A DNA stretch of 64,000 nucleotides. It comes from Mesorhizobium sp. NZP2077 (GTDB taxonomy: Bacteria > Pseudomonadota > Alphaproteobacteria > Rhizobiales > Rhizobiaceae). The stretch is from assembly GCF_013170805.1 (NCBI RefSeq), contig NZ_CP051293.1, positions 2,424,001 through 2,488,000 of the forward strand, written 5' to 3'. The notes beneath the pieces are model-generated. The model made no database searches and was not told where the DNA came from. It saw only the letters and a list, made by a program, of their open reading frames with translations. This document shows positions 24,472-33,730 of the stretch, one piece after another (position 1 is the stretch's first letter; each line of letters starts with the position of its first letter). Made by a program: the position numbers and the translations under genes.

Positions 24472-25575
24472 TCAGTCCCGGATGCTTCTGGCCACCAGCC
24501 GAGCAACGCTCGGGCCGACAAGCAGCACGATCAGGAAGCGCGCCGATTGCAGCGCCATGACGAAGGAGATGTCGACGTTGTGCGCCGCGGCGGCGATGAT
24601 GGCGACGCTGTCCATGCCGCCAGGGCTGGTCGCCAGATAGGCGGTCAGCGGATCGATGCCCAGGAGATGGCTGATCAGGAACGCGAGCCCGCCGCAAAAA
24701 GCGATCAGCGCGACGATAGAGGTGATGATCTGCGGCAGCGCACGCGTTGCATGGCGCAGGATCGGCCTGGTGAAGTTCAGCCCGATCGACCAGCCGACCA
24801 TGGCGTAGCTGACCGCCAGCAGCCATGGCGGCAATTGCATTTCAACACCAAGGCCGAGATGGATGACGGTGCCGAAGATGAAGGTGCCAAGGAAGAAGGG
24901 CGAGGGCAGCCGGCACAGCTTTCCCGCCATCCCGCCGACCAGCGCGATGCCGACGGTGGCGGCAAAGGCCTGCAGATCGATCGGCGGAAACCAGATGATG
25001 GGCGGGATTTCGATGCCCGATGTGTCGACCCACATCTTGGCGACGAGAGCCGCCGTCATCGAGACGAAGATGACGCGCAGATACTGCATGAAGGCGACGA
25101 GCCGCTGGTCGGCGCCGAAAGCGCCAGCCATCAGCACCATCGCGGTGGCGGCACCCGGCGAGGAGCCCCAGACGGCGGTGGTGCCGGGCAGGATGCGCCA
25201 GCGGCTGATCAACCAGCCAAGCAGGCTGGAGGCCGCAACCGTGGCGATCACCACGCCGAGGAACAGCGGCCATTCCTGGTAGAAGACGGGAAAGATGTCA
25301 GCCGAGATCGACGCGGCGACAAGGCAGCCGACAATGGCCTGGGCGGAGCCGAACAGCAGGCGCGGCACGCGAACCGTGGCGCCATTGGTGCCGGCGACGA
25401 TGGCTGCCAGCATCGGCCCGATCAGCAGCGCCGCCGGCAGAGCGGCGAGTTCGAGCGCGCCGGCAAACAGGGCGGACATGGTGAGCAGGATCAGCCATTG
25501 CCAGGGCCTGCCGATCCGCGCCATGCGCTCGGTGGCGGGCTGGTCAGGAGGGGGCTGCTGGGCCGAGGAATCCAT
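24472..25575 (-). CDS. AbrB-family membrane protein
   Basis: A 367-residue protein with about ten membrane helices and the internal two-fold repeat of the AbrB/AbrB_dup family (PF05145), sometimes misnamed ammonia monooxygenase. Each half has the GP-containing helix pattern: ALLIGPMLAAIVAG in the first and PPFFLGTFIFG-like (SPFFLGTFIFG) in the second; SPGAATAMVLMAGAFGAD and SPGGMDSVAIIAAA mark the duplicated loops. Function is not established; regulation or solute export have been suggested for relatives. It follows the monooxygenase gene by 67 bases on the same strand and converges on the SIP gene. Confidence 0.83.
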   Translation of the reverse strand: MDSSAQQPPPDQPATERMARIGRPWQWLILLTMSALFAGALELAALPAALLIGPMLAAIVAGTNGATVRVPRLLFGSAQAIVGCLVAASISADIFPVFYQEWPLFLGVVIATVAASSLLGWLISRWRILPGTTAVWGSSPGAATAMVLMAGAFGADQRLVAFMQYLRVIFVSMTAALVAKMWVDTSGIEIPPIIWFPPIDLQAFAATVGIALVGGMAGKLCRLPSPFFLGTFIFGTVIHLGLGVEMQLPPWLLAVSYAMVGWSIGLNFTRPILRHATRALPQIITSIVALIAFCGGLAFLISHLLGIDPLTAYLATSPGGMDSVAIIAAAAHNVDISFVMALQSARFLIVLLVGPSVARLVARSIRD

Positions 25576-25642
25576 TCTTCGGTCTTAGACGCGAAGCACG
25601 GCGATGCGAACCCCGCCGTGCCGAAAAAGCTGGACGCAGGTC

Positions 25643-25951
25643 TCAGCCCGTCTTGCTGTCAGCCAACCCGAAGCCGCCGACAGGATGGGTCTCCACTTGG
25701 AACTCGAAGCCGGCGATGAACTGCCTCGCCTTGGCGATGGCCGCCTGGACTTCCGGAAGCTGCAGCGAGGCCTTGTGGCTTTCGGCGTCGGTCCACACTT
25801 CGGTGACCCAGATCGCATCGGCATCCGCGGGGTCGCGAGCGATGATGTAACTCAGACAACCGGGCAGGGCGCCGGTGCTGTCGCGCAACACGTCCATGAC
25901 CGCGTCGCGCTGGCCGCGCGCCGCCCGCATCTTGCCGATCAGTCCATACAT
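25643..25951 (-). CDS. Antibiotic biosynthesis monooxygenase-like (ABM) protein
   Basis: A 102-residue ferredoxin-like ABM-domain protein: GLIGKMRAARGQRDAVMDVL, GCLSYIIARDPADADAIWV and TEVWTDAESHKASLQLPEV are the standard ABM marks. Members include YgiN-type quinol monooxygenases and heme-degrading enzymes; the heme-ligating pattern is not clear here, so a quinone or small-aromatic role is more likely. It is upstream of the AbrB-family gene and may share its transcript. Confidence 0.82.
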   Translation of the reverse strand: MYGLIGKMRAARGQRDAVMDVLRDSTGALPGCLSYIIARDPADADAIWVTEVWTDAESHKASLQLPEVQAAIAKARQFIAGFEFQVETHPVGGFGLADSKTG

Positions 25952-26015
25952 TCCCTTCGCCTCCCTTTGAAGTCTCCGACAAGAGTATGTGGGTCACCAC
26001 TATGCAATTGCCCGC

Positions 26016-26798
26016 TTACGGCATCAACTGGCCGCCATTCACCTCGATCACCTGGCCGGTGATGTAGCCGCTCAGCAGATCGGACGAGAGGAAGAGATAG
26101 GCGCCGACGCAGTCTTCAGCGGTGCCGGCACGCCCCTGCGGAATGGTGGCGACCATGCCCTTGATCTGCTCGGCGGTCGAATAGCGCTCATGGAAGGGTG
26201 TCAGGATGGTGCCTGGCGCCACCGCGTTGACGCGGATGCCGAAGCCGATCAGTTCCTTGGCCATGCCGCGCGTCACGTTGGAGACGAAGGCCTTGGCCGA
26301 ACCGTAGAGACCGGCGCCGCCGCCGGCACCATTGCGCGCGGCGATCGACGAGGTGTTGACGATGAAGCCGCCCTGCTTCTTCAGCCACGGGATCGCCTTG
26401 CGTGACGCCGTCAGCACCGAACGGGCGTTGAGGTCCATCACCGCATCGTAATGCGCCTCGGTCTGTTCGGCGTAGGGCACGCGGCCGAGCATGCCGCCGG
26501 CATTGTTGACCAGGCCGTCGAGGCGGCCGAAATGTTGCGCGCTGTCCTCGACGACGCGCTCGACATCGGCGGGGATGGAGAAATCGCCTTGAACAAGAAA
26601 GACCTCGCCGCCGTCGTCTGCAATGGTTTTGCCGAGCTTATCGGCGGCGTCGCGGCTCGAATTGTAGTGCAGCGCCACCCTGGATTTCTGTGCGGCGTAG
26701 GCCAGCGCCAGCGCAGCACCTATGCCGGTCGAAGCGCCGGTGACCAGCACCGCCTTGCCGGCGAGATCGGGGATGCTGAGTGGACTGGTGGCTGGCAC
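26016..26798 (-). CDS. Short-chain dehydrogenase/reductase
   Basis: A 260-residue classical SDR: TGASTGIGAALA cofactor loop, NNAGGM, catalytic S in NTSSIAARNG, and Y/K in YGSAKAF. The residues after beta-2 (LHYNSSRDA) favour NADP. The end GYITGQVIEVNGG is like 3-oxoacyl-ACP reductases. The start is a GTG at 26798 with GGAGG eight bases before it; the ATG at 26858 would place that ribosome site inside the gene. It is 63 bases downstream of the DsrE gene on the same strand. Substrate unknown. Confidence 0.87.
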   Translation of the reverse strand: MPATSPLSIPDLAGKAVLVTGASTGIGAALALAYAAQKSRVALHYNSSRDAADKLGKTIADDGGEVFLVQGDFSIPADVERVVEDSAQHFGRLDGLVNNAGGMLGRVPYAEQTEAHYDAVMDLNARSVLTASRKAIPWLKKQGGFIVNTSSIAARNGAGGGAGLYGSAKAFVSNVTRGMAKELIGFGIRVNAVAPGTILTPFHERYSTAEQIKGMVATIPQGRAGTAEDCVGAYLFLSSDLLSGYITGQVIEVNGGQLMP

Positions 26799-26861
26799 TG
26801 TTGTTCCTCCGGGATGTCTGCGCCACCCTTCGTAGGCCATTGCCGCCCCGGTGTTCAAGCT

Positions 26862-27299
26862 TCACGGGCGCAGATAGACATAGCCCTGGCTTTGCAGTTC
26901 CGCGAGCTTGACGACGCCGCCCTTGTCGGCGGCATGGAATCCGGCGAGCAGGTCGGCGAGCGAAATGTCCATGCCTTGCATGGTGTTGGCGCAGGCCTGC
27001 GGCTCGAGCCCCTGCTGCACCAGGCCGGCGAAACGGCCGGAGACCGCGGCCGATATGCCCTTCGACTTGAAGGCGGCCAGGGCCGGGCCATGCACGACCA
27101 GCACGATGTCGACATTGCCGCCGGTGCCCTCATAGTGGTTCTTGATGTTGCCGAGCACGAAATTGACCTTGTCGACATCGCTGAGGTGATAGGCGACCTT
27201 CAGCCGTGCGGTTTCCGTGGCCGCCGCCTGCACGGCCCGCAGGCCAAGAAACGTTCCGGTCCCGGCAAGAACCGCGCGGAACATGTCGCGCCGGCGCAT
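26862..27299 (-). CDS. Secreted DsrE-family protein
   Basis: A 145-residue protein with an N-terminal export signal starting MRRRDMFRAVLAG (twin-Arg-like charge but no full RRxFLK) and cleavage near VQAAA. The mature part has the DsrE/DsrF-like fold: LKVAYHLSDVDKVNFVLGNIKN, DIVLVVHGPALAAF, then CANTMQGM with the single conserved-type Cys and a final YVYLRP. Related periplasmic proteins occur near sulfur or redox genes. Function is unknown. It is divergent from the duplicated secreted protein at 27396. Confidence 0.82.
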   Translation of the reverse strand: MRRRDMFRAVLAGTGTFLGLRAVQAAATETARLKVAYHLSDVDKVNFVLGNIKNHYEGTGGNVDIVLVVHGPALAAFKSKGISAAVSGRFAGLVQQGLEPQACANTMQGMDISLADLLAGFHAADKGGVVKLAELQSQGYVYLRP

Positions 27300-27395
27300 G
27301 GCATCGTCCTCCGATTTTCACCGCAATTTGCGTGGCTCCGGCCGCAATACTAGCATAAATTGACGTTACGTCCTGTCGATGCGAGGAGAGGTCAC

Positions 27396-28499
27396 ATGAC
27401 GTTCAGGGCAGGGGAATGGAAGACGATTGCCGGCGCCGGAATTGGCGTTGTGCTGCTCGGGTTGCTGGCAGGCACGGCCGTTGCCGACGATACGCTTAAA
27501 CTCAGGGAGCTCAGCCCGAACGGGGCCGACGCCTGTTTCGGCCGGGTTTATGACGCAGCCCACCTCAAGGCGCACCCGAAGCAGAAGGTGGCGCGGATCT
27601 TCTTCTACTACGGCCATGACCCGGTCAGCAGGCCGAACGAGGAACCGACCGCCAATTCCGACACCTCCTACAATGGCTTCGTCACCACCACGGTGCGTGG
27701 CGCCAAGGCGCCGCAATGGGCCAGCGGCTGGTGCAATCACGAATCCGAGGACGGCACATCAGGCCCGATCCGCTGCGGCATGGATTGCGACCGCACGCTT
27801 GCCTCGCTGAAGGTCGATGACAAGGGCCGGGTGCTGCTGTCCGACCTGTCGCCCGATATCTATCTGGATCCGGATTCGGAGGAACAGCTCGGCAAGGCGG
27901 AATATGACAGGCAGGCGCTCGGCTCGGAGGACGACAATTTCCGCCTCGATCCGATGCCGGCGGCGACCTGCAAGGCGGAGTTCGCCCGCATCGATCCGAT
28001 CGACCCGGCGCTCGGGGCGCCGCTGCGCGAACGGCTGAAGCCCGACCAGCCCTTCTGCTATGGCCGCGATTACGATGCCGCGCATATGAGCTCGCATCCC
28101 AACCAGCTGACGCAGTCGATCCGGGTGTTCCGCGGGCCGGTGGAACTCGCTTCCTACGCCTCCGGCGGCGACGTCGCCAACTGGCCTGATGGTGCCGATA
28201 TCGCTGTTTCGGTCACGACGAGGCTGAAGTCCGGCAAGATCACGCAGACCTATTCCTGCCAGGGCGAGGCCGACCAGTGGCGCTGTGCCGCGAGCTCGAA
28301 GATGAGCGATTTTTCCTGCGACATCGCGCAGAAGGAAATCTTCCTCAAGCGCGGCGCCAACGGCACGATGATGCTCGCCAACCCCAACAGCAGCCTGGCG
28401 ATCGTCGATCTCTGCTCGAAGGCCGCCGACGGCAAGACGAAATCCGACGACAAGGTCTATCGGCTGGAGCCAATGCCGCAATCGGCTTGTGCGCCTTAA
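27396..28499 (+). CDS. Secreted protein with two tandem homologous modules, unknown
   Basis: A 367-residue protein with a signal peptide (residues 1-30, hydrophobic core IGVVLLGLLAGTAVA). The mature chain is an internal duplication: module 1 (about 46-193) has ACFGRVYDAAHLKAHPKQKV and ends FRLDPMPAATC; module 2 (about 220-364) has FCYGRDYDAAHMSSHPNQLT and ends YRLEPMPQSAC. Each module holds several cysteines that could form disulfides, and an aligned ..GxxTxxxSG or CxxE segment. I do not recognise a named domain. The start at 27396 follows GGAGAGG; the earlier frame start at 27360 is rejected. Confidence 0.72.
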   Translation: MTFRAGEWKTIAGAGIGVVLLGLLAGTAVADDTLKLRELSPNGADACFGRVYDAAHLKAHPKQKVARIFFYYGHDPVSRPNEEPTANSDTSYNGFVTTTVRGAKAPQWASGWCNHESEDGTSGPIRCGMDCDRTLASLKVDDKGRVLLSDLSPDIYLDPDSEEQLGKAEYDRQALGSEDDNFRLDPMPAATCKAEFARIDPIDPALGAPLRERLKPDQPFCYGRDYDAAHMSSHPNQLTQSIRVFRGPVELASYASGGDVANWPDGADIAVSVTTRLKSGKITQTYSCQGEADQWRCAASSKMSDFSCDIAQKEIFLKRGANGTMMLANPNSSLAIVDLCSKAADGKTKSDDKVYRLEPMPQSACAP

Positions 28500-28521
28500 T
28501 CACAATAGCAGCTATTTGGTA

Positions 28522-29230
28522 ATGAATATGATGCGTCGCAGCTTTCTTGGTGTTCTGACTTCCTTGGCCTTCATCGGTTCCGCACGCTGAAGGCGAGGCT
28601 GAGGCTCGCAAGGCGGCCTCAACAGCGCAGTTGAAGAAGGAGGGCGTGCCCTTCATCGACCATTTGCCGACGATCGAAACCGCAGCCGAAAGTCGGCGAC
28701 GGACGACGGACGAGGTGGTTAAGCGCGCCATCGCACTAGTGATCGTGGCCGTCAAAGGGGAGACCAATGATCGAAATCTTGTAAGCAACTTGATCAGCCA
28801 GTTTGGAGCAGAAGGGTTTTTTACGCCCAAAGAGCAAGCGTTTGTCGGTAACACCGTTGCAACCGAGCAAGATCGGGCAAATTTTAGCTGGCGATATGAA
28901 GGGGCTTTCGTAATGTTGTGGGCGTTGCAAGTCTTCAAAAACCTTGGGCGTCCAGATAGGCCTTGCGATGTGTCGCGTATGGTTTCGATGTTGCATGACC
29001 TCGACACGGAAGGGCTGCTCAAGCGGGCCAATTTGCGTTCGCAAAGCGACCTTCTCGATGCTGCCGATCTGATCTATCGGTACGATTGGGCTGTGGTGGA
29101 TGCGCGGGTGAATGGTAAAGCCGCGCCGGCAGGATTGGAACGAGACGTGGTTGTCGAACGTCATTACGCGCTCAATTGGCTGATTGGGTATATGGGGCAG
29201 GAATGGGATGACATCTCGACCGACACATGA
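28522..29230 (+). pseudogene. Exported DUF4272 protein, frameshifted after the signal peptide
   Basis: A start at 28522 encodes a signal-peptide-like segment MNMMRRSFLGVLTSLAFIG followed by SAR and a stop. One base out of frame, directly after, the reading continues AEGEAEARKAAS and on into a DUF4272 domain (SRRRTTDEVVKRAIALVIVA, FFTPKEQAFV, FSWRYEGAFVMLWALQVF, then CDVSRMVSML). No good start exists for the second frame alone (its first possible codon is a TTG without ribosome site at 28631). The likely intact form is a secreted DUF4272 protein; a single-base indel near 28588-28592 has split it. DUF4272 has no known function. Confidence 0.65.
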
Positions 29231-29257
29231 TGAGCCGGTCGCAAGCGGGGTGCTACC

Positions 29258-29479
29258 TTGGATCGGACTTCGCTTGCCGAGTTTGGATTTGACGAGCTTA
29301 GACGGTTCCTGACGGTTTTGCCGAGGCCGAGTTGGCGCGCCTTTGATCAGCAGGCGCGGCCCGATTTGGAGACCTTATTCAGGAACCAACGCCTGGATGG
29401 AGCCATTCAAGGGTTACCTCTCATGGCGGTAATGGCGCGATCGATCCGGCGAGGTCGGCAGATACTCGCCCGAGGATGA
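29258..29479 (+). CDS. Short hypothetical reading frame, possibly a remnant
   Basis: A 73-codon frame with a TTG start, no clear ribosome site and no recognised domain. The composition (charged, ending MAVMARSIRRGRQILARG) is protein-like but not diagnostic. It follows a frameshifted gene, so it may be debris from the same decaying segment. The rest of 29231-29495 shows nothing else. Confidence 0.25.
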   Translation: MDRTSLAEFGFDELRRFLTVLPRPSWRAFDQQARPDLETLFRNQRLDGAIQGLPLMAVMARSIRRGRQILARG

Positions 29480-29495
29480 TGCCCTGAGTTTTTTC

Positions 29496-30443
29496 TCAAG
29501 CAAACGGCACCGCCGTCGTCCCCTTCGGCAGCTTCGCCTCATCATCGGGCTCGACGTGGATGGTGACGCGCACCGAGGGGATTTCGGCTCTCAGCGCGTC
29601 CTCGATGCGGTCGCAGATGACGTGGCTGGCGCCGACCGTCATGTCGGCGTCGACGACCAGATGAAACTCGATGAAGGTGGCGCGGCCGGCGATGCGGGTT
29701 TTCAGGTCATGCACCTCCATCGCGCCCTTGCAGTTGGCCGAGATGATGTCGCGGATGCGCATGTGCTCGGCGGTGTCGACGGCACGATCCATCAGGCCGT
29801 TCATCGACGAGCCGATGACGTGCCAGCCCTGCCACAGGATGTTGAGCGCGACGATGACGGCGAGCGCCGGATCGAGGATCTGCCAGCCGGTCAGGATCGC
29901 GCCGACCAGGCCGCCGAAGACCCCGATCGAGGTGACGACGTCGGTCATGATGTGATTGCCGTCGGCGACCAGCGCCGGCGACTTTTCGGCCCGACCGACG
30001 CGGATCAGCGTCCAGGCCCAGAAGGCATTGATGACGGTGGCGATACCGTTGACGGCAAGGCCGTTCCGGGGCTTTTCCAGCGGCGCCGGCGCCTGCCAGG
30101 AGCGCCAGACCTCGTTGAGGATCAGCAAAGCCGCGAGCACGATCAGCACGCCTTCCAGCACCGCCGAGAAATACTCGGCCTTGTGGTGGCCGAAGGGGTG
30201 ATCCTGATCTGCCGGCTTGTAGCTGACCTGGATCGCCCAGAACGCCGCGACAGAAGCAATGACGTTGACGATCGATTCCAGCGCATCGGAATAGAGTGCG
30301 ACCGAGCCGGTGACGTACCAGGCGACGAGCTTCAGGCCGAACACGACAAAAGCGATCACGATCGACCAGAAGGCAAGGTTGGCAACCTTGCGCCTCGCGG
30401 CGGCCTTGGCCGCGATCGCCATCGTGTTCTCGGCTTCGGCCAT
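29496..30443 (-). CDS. Cation diffusion facilitator (CDF) transporter
   Basis: A 315-residue CDF protein with six membrane helices and a C-terminal ferredoxin-like cytosolic domain (from about residue 215, with RIRDIISANCKGAMEVHDLK and FIEFHLVVDADMTVG). Metal-site motifs are YSDALESIVN in TM2, HPFGHHKAEYFSAVLEG between TM2 and TM3, and NHIMTDVVTS in TM5 (HxxxD). The TM2 motif lacks the second Asp of FieF (DxxxD), as in other proteins of this DALES subgroup. It likely exports divalent metal such as Zn, Fe or Mn. Its start lies five bases after the trpE(G) stop, so it shares that transcript. Confidence 0.9.
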   Translation of the reverse strand: MAEAENTMAIAAKAAARRKVANLAFWSIVIAFVVFGLKLVAWYVTGSVALYSDALESIVNVIASVAAFWAIQVSYKPADQDHPFGHHKAEYFSAVLEGVLIVLAALLILNEVWRSWQAPAPLEKPRNGLAVNGIATVINAFWAWTLIRVGRAEKSPALVADGNHIMTDVVTSIGVFGGLVGAILTGWQILDPALAVIVALNILWQGWHVIGSSMNGLMDRAVDTAEHMRIRDIISANCKGAMEVHDLKTRIAGRATFIEFHLVVDADMTVGASHVICDRIEDALRAEIPSVRVTIHVEPDDEAKLPKGTTAVPFA

Positions 30444-30448
30444 CGAGG

Positions 30449-32638
30449 TCAGGCTGCCTTTTCCTTGGCCTTGCGCGGCAAGTGGGCGACGATGTTCTCG
30501 ATGATGCGCATGCCGGCATTGTGGCCGAGCGTCATGATCGATTCCGGGTGGAACTGCACCGCGGCAATCGGCTCCTTGCGGTGTTCGAAAGCCATGATGA
30601 CGCCGTCTTCCGTCTCGGCTGTGACGATGAAATCGTCGGGCAGCCGCACCGGATCGGCAAAGATCGAGTGGTAACGGCCGACGGTGACTTCCTTGGGCAG
30701 GCCGGAGAAGATAATGCCGGGCTTCGAGACGCGGATGCGCGACGGCTTGCCGTGCATGGGAATATGCAGCTGGCGCAACTCCCCGCCATAGGCCTCGGCC
30801 AGCGCCTGCAGGCCAAGGCAGACGCCGAAGATCGGCAGGTCGCGGGCGCGCGCCTTCTTGATGGTCGCGGCGCAATCGAAGTCCTTTGGTGTGCCCGGTC
30901 CGGGTGAGAGCACGACGAGATCGGGCTTCAGCCGCTCGAAGACCTCCTCAGGCACCGGCGTACGCACGGTCGAGACATTGGCGCCGGTCTGGCGGAAATA
31001 GTTGGCCAGCGTGTGGACGAAGGAGTCCTCGTGGTCGACGAGCAGGATGTTGACGCCGTCGCCGACGCGCGCGGTGGTGCGCTCGGTGCTGGCGGCATTG
31101 CCCAACTTGGCGTCGCGAATGGCGGAGAGCATGGCGGATGCCTTCAGTTCGGTTTCGGCTTCTTCTTCCTCTGGAATGCTGTCGAACAGCAATGTGGCGC
31201 CGGCGCGCACTTCGGCAATGCCGTCCTTGATGCGGATGGTGCGCAGCGTCAGGCCGGTGTTCATGTCGCCGTTGAAGTTGACCATGCCGATCGCGCCACC
31301 ATACCAGGCGCGCGGGCTCTTCTCGTTCTGCTCGATGAAGCGCATGGCCCACAGTTTCGGCGCGCCGGTGACGGTGACAGCCCAGGCGTGCGACAGAAAC
31401 GCGTCGAAGGCATCCATACCTTCGCGCAGCCGGCCTTCGATATGATCCACCGTGTGGATCAGGCGTGAATACATCTCGATCTGGCGGCGGCCAATGACGC
31501 GCACCGAGCCGGGCTCACAGACCCGGGACTTGTCGTTGCGGTCAACGTCCGAGCACATGGTCAGCTCGGACTCGTCCTTCTTGGAATTGAGCAATTTCAG
31601 GATCTGCTCCGAGTCCGAGATGGCGTCGTCGCCGCGCTTGATGGTGCCCGAGATGGGGCAGGTCTCGACGCGGCGGCCGTTGACGCGCACGAACATTTCC
31701 GGCGACGCGCCGATCAGGTATTCGCCCTCACCCAGATTGATGAAGAAGGAATAGGGCGAGGGGTTGATCGACTTCAGCTTGCGCGAAATCTCGGACGGCT
31801 GCGTCTCGCAGCGCTCGTAGAACATCTGGCCGGGCACGACCTCGAACAGATCACCGCGCTTGAATGAATCCATCGCCTTGCGCACCAGATTGGCATATTC
31901 GCCGGGCTCATGGTCGCCGCGCGGCAGGATGCGGTCGGCGGTCTTGAACGGCTCGGCGATTTCGTCGCGCGGCAGGCCTTCGGTCGAAAAACCCTCGCCT
32001 GAATAATCGTAGCGGTCGGTCCAGGCCTTGGCCGAATAATGGTCGACGACGAGAATCTCGTCGGGCAGGAACAGGACGAGGTCACGCTGGCTCGGCTTGC
32101 GCTCGAGCTTGTAGTCGACCGGGTCGAACTGGAAGGCAAGATCGTAGCCGAAGGCACCGTAGAGGCCGAGATTGGCGTCTTCCGCGGTTTTGAACAGGGC
32201 CGTGATGGCGCGCAGCACGGTGAAGACCGAAGGGACGCGGCTGCGTTCCTCCTCGGTGAAGACCCTGCCGGGCTTGGCGACGTCGAGGCGGATCAGTGTC
32301 TTCGTCGTCTCGGCGATGGTGATGTCGGCAAGGCCACCCAGCGTCTTGCCGATGACCGGCAACAGCGCCTCGCCACGGCCGTTCAGCGCCTCGATGCGCA
32401 TGGCGCGGCCACGCGCGGAGATGACCAGCGGCGGATCGATGATGGCGGTGTCCCAGCGCGTGTAGCGGCCGGGATATTCGTAATTCGAGGAAAAAACCGC
32501 ACCCCGGCGGGAATTCAAGCCGTCGACATAGGTGTCGATCGCGCCTGCATAGGGCCGGTCGTGGCGCTCGCGGGTGATGGTGATGCCACCCGCGGTCACG
32601 AAGCTTTCAGCGCCGTTTTCCAGAACCTTCATCGTCAT
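30449..32638 (-). CDS. trpE(G): Anthranilate synthase, fused components I and II
   Basis: A 729-residue fusion, the size typical of rhizobia. Residues 1-510 are the TrpE chorismate-binding part ([61 protein letters not shown] end, here in pieces). Residues 540-729 are the TrpG glutaminase with nucleophile Cys in [23 protein letters not shown], and His-Glu in [10 protein letters not shown]. It makes anthranilate from chorismate and glutamine, the first step of tryptophan synthesis. The start at 32638 has GGAG eight bases upstream; longer frames enter the attenuator. A Trp-codon leader and a terminator lie upstream. A CDF gene follows. Confidence 0.96.
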   Translation of the reverse strand: MTMKVLENGAESFVTAGGITITRERHDRPYAGAIDTYVDGLNSRRGAVFSSNYEYPGRYTRWDTAIIDPPLVISARGRAMRIEALNGRGEALLPVIGKTLGGLADITIAETTKTLIRLDVAKPGRVFTEEERSRVPSVFTVLRAITALFKTAEDANLGLYGAFGYDLAFQFDPVDYKLERKPSQRDLVLFLPDEILVVDHYSAKAWTDRYDYSGEGFSTEGLPRDEIAEPFKTADRILPRGDHEPGEYANLVRKAMDSFKRGDLFEVVPGQMFYERCETQPSEISRKLKSINPSPYSFFINLGEGEYLIGASPEMFVRVNGRRVETCPISGTIKRGDDAISDSEQILKLLNSKKDESELTMCSDVDRNDKSRVCEPGSVRVIGRRQIEMYSRLIHTVDHIEGRLREGMDAFDAFLSHAWAVTVTGAPKLWAMRFIEQNEKSPRAWYGGAIGMVNFNGDMNTGLTLRTIRIKDGIAEVRAGATLLFDSIPEEEEAETELKASAMLSAIRDAKLGNAASTERTTARVGDGVNILLVDHEDSFVHTLANYFRQTGANVSTVRTPVPEEVFERLKPDLVVLSPGPGTPKDFDCAATIKKARARDLPIFGVCLGLQALAEAYGGELRQLHIPMHGKPSRIRVSKPGIIFSGLPKEVTVGRYHSIFADPVRLPDDFIVTAETEDGVIMAFEHRKEPIAAVQFHPESIMTLGHNAGMRIIENIVAHLPRKAKEKAA

Positions 32639-32686
32639 TGCCGTCTCCATCAGCTTGTTGGGGCAACGGACCCGGGACTGGCTTGG

Positions 32687-32724
32687 AAAAAACAAATGGC
32701 CGCCCGGACTTTCCGTTGCGGCCA
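32687..32724 (-). terminator. trpE(G) attenuator terminator
   Basis: Arms TGGCCGC (32697-32703) and GCGGCCA (32718-32724) form a seven-base-pair GC-rich stem; in the minus direction it is followed by TTTGTTTTTT (32696-32687). It lies between the trpL stop and the trpE(G) start, exactly where a transcription attenuator terminator belongs. Confidence 0.9.
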
Positions 32725-32763
32725 CCCTCTCTTTTCACGCACGCGCGTTCGAACAGGCCGCTG

Positions 32764-32808
32764 TCAGCAGGCCCACCACCAAATGGTCTTGGTCGAACGC
32801 ATGTTCAT
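32764..32808 (-). CDS. trpL: trp leader peptide
   Basis: A 14-codon frame encoding MNMRSTKTIWWWAC, with three consecutive Trp codons, 40 bases before the attenuator terminator of trpE(G). It parallels Sinorhizobium peTrpL (also 14 residues with a WWW run), where the released leader RNA and the peptide additionally act in trans. In cis, stalling at the Trp codons when tryptophan is low should free the antiterminator. An alternative start two codons in (MRSTKTI) is possible. Very short, but the Trp run plus position make it secure. Confidence 0.92.
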   Translation of the reverse strand: MNMRSTKTIWWWAC

Positions 32809-32958
32809 GGCGAAATCCATAGCGGCGAAAAGCGGGATGCGCAACAGGTTTGAAAAGTCTGTTCGGTGGCCGCCGCTTGTCAGGCTCATGGCATATCGCC
32901 AGAGCCGGAGGCCCCGACTAGGCTGGATAGCCAACACCATGAAGACGGGAAAGCAACA

Positions 32959-33729
32959 ATGACCGAACAGGCCGAGCGTGCGCGGACGTTCCATTCCCTT
33001 CACGTCAAGGGCAACCCGATCGTTCTCTACAATGCCTGGGACCCGGGCTCGGCCAAGATCGTCGAGAAGGCGGGCGCCAAGGCCATCGCCACCGGAAGCT
33101 GGCCGGTGGCGGCCGCCTTTGGCTATGCCGATGGCGAGAAGATCCCGCTGGAACTGGCGCTCGACAACATCAAGCGCATCGTGGCGGCGGTCGACCTGCC
33201 GGTGACCATGGACCTCGAAGGCGGTTACGGCGTCGATCCGGAATTCGTTGCTCGCACGGTGACGTCGGCGTTGCGCGCCGGCGCCATCGGTTTCAATTGC
33301 GAAGACCAGATCGTCGGCGGCAGCGGCCTGCACGACATCGATGTCCAGGTAGAGCGCATCGAAGCCGCCGCCGCTGCGGTAAAGGCTTGCGGCATACCGG
33401 CGTTTATCAACGCCAGAACCGACATCTTCCTCAAGGCCAAGCCGGATGCGCATGACGACGTGTTGCTCGACCAGGCCATCGAGCGGGCGCAGGCATATGA
33501 AAAGGCCGGAGCGAATGGCTTTTTCGCGCCGGGTCTTGGCGACGAGGGCTTGATCGAGACGCTCTGCAAGTCGACGAACCTGCCGGTCAACATCATCGCG
33601 TTGGCGCATGTGCCGCCGCGCCAGCGGTTGGCCGAACTCGGCGTCGCCCGCATCAGCCATGGTCCTGTGCCGTACCGGCAGATGGCCGAATGGCTGGAGG
33701 CCAAGGCGCGGCTGGCGATCTCGGGTTAG
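32959..33729 (+). CDS. Isocitrate lyase/PEP mutase-family protein
   Basis: A 256-residue TIM-barrel protein of the ICL/PEPM superfamily: NPIVLYNAWDPGSAKIVEKAG, VTMDLEGGYG (metal-binding acidic pair) and FNCEDQIVGGSG, then FINARTDIFL and GANGFFAPGL. The KKCGH loop of true isocitrate lyase is absent. Members include phosphonopyruvate hydrolase, carboxyphosphonoenolpyruvate mutase-like and oxaloacetate-decarboxylase-type enzymes; which one cannot be told. The start at 32959 gives the normal family beginning. It diverges from the trpL promoter and its stop is one base from the end of the convergent aspartoacylase-family gene. Confidence 0.87.
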   Translation: MTEQAERARTFHSLHVKGNPIVLYNAWDPGSAKIVEKAGAKAIATGSWPVAAAFGYADGEKIPLELALDNIKRIVAAVDLPVTMDLEGGYGVDPEFVARTVTSALRAGAIGFNCEDQIVGGSGLHDIDVQVERIEAAAAAVKACGIPAFINARTDIFLKAKPDAHDDVLLDQAIERAQAYEKAGANGFFAPGLGDEGLIETLCKSTNLPVNIIALAHVPPRQRLAELGVARISHGPVPYRQMAEWLEAKARLAISG

Positions 33730-33730
33730 G

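Noticed and set aside
32639..32725. Longer start for trpE(G)
   Set aside because: It would translate the attenuator terminator and has no ribosome site; 32638 has GGAG at correct spacing.
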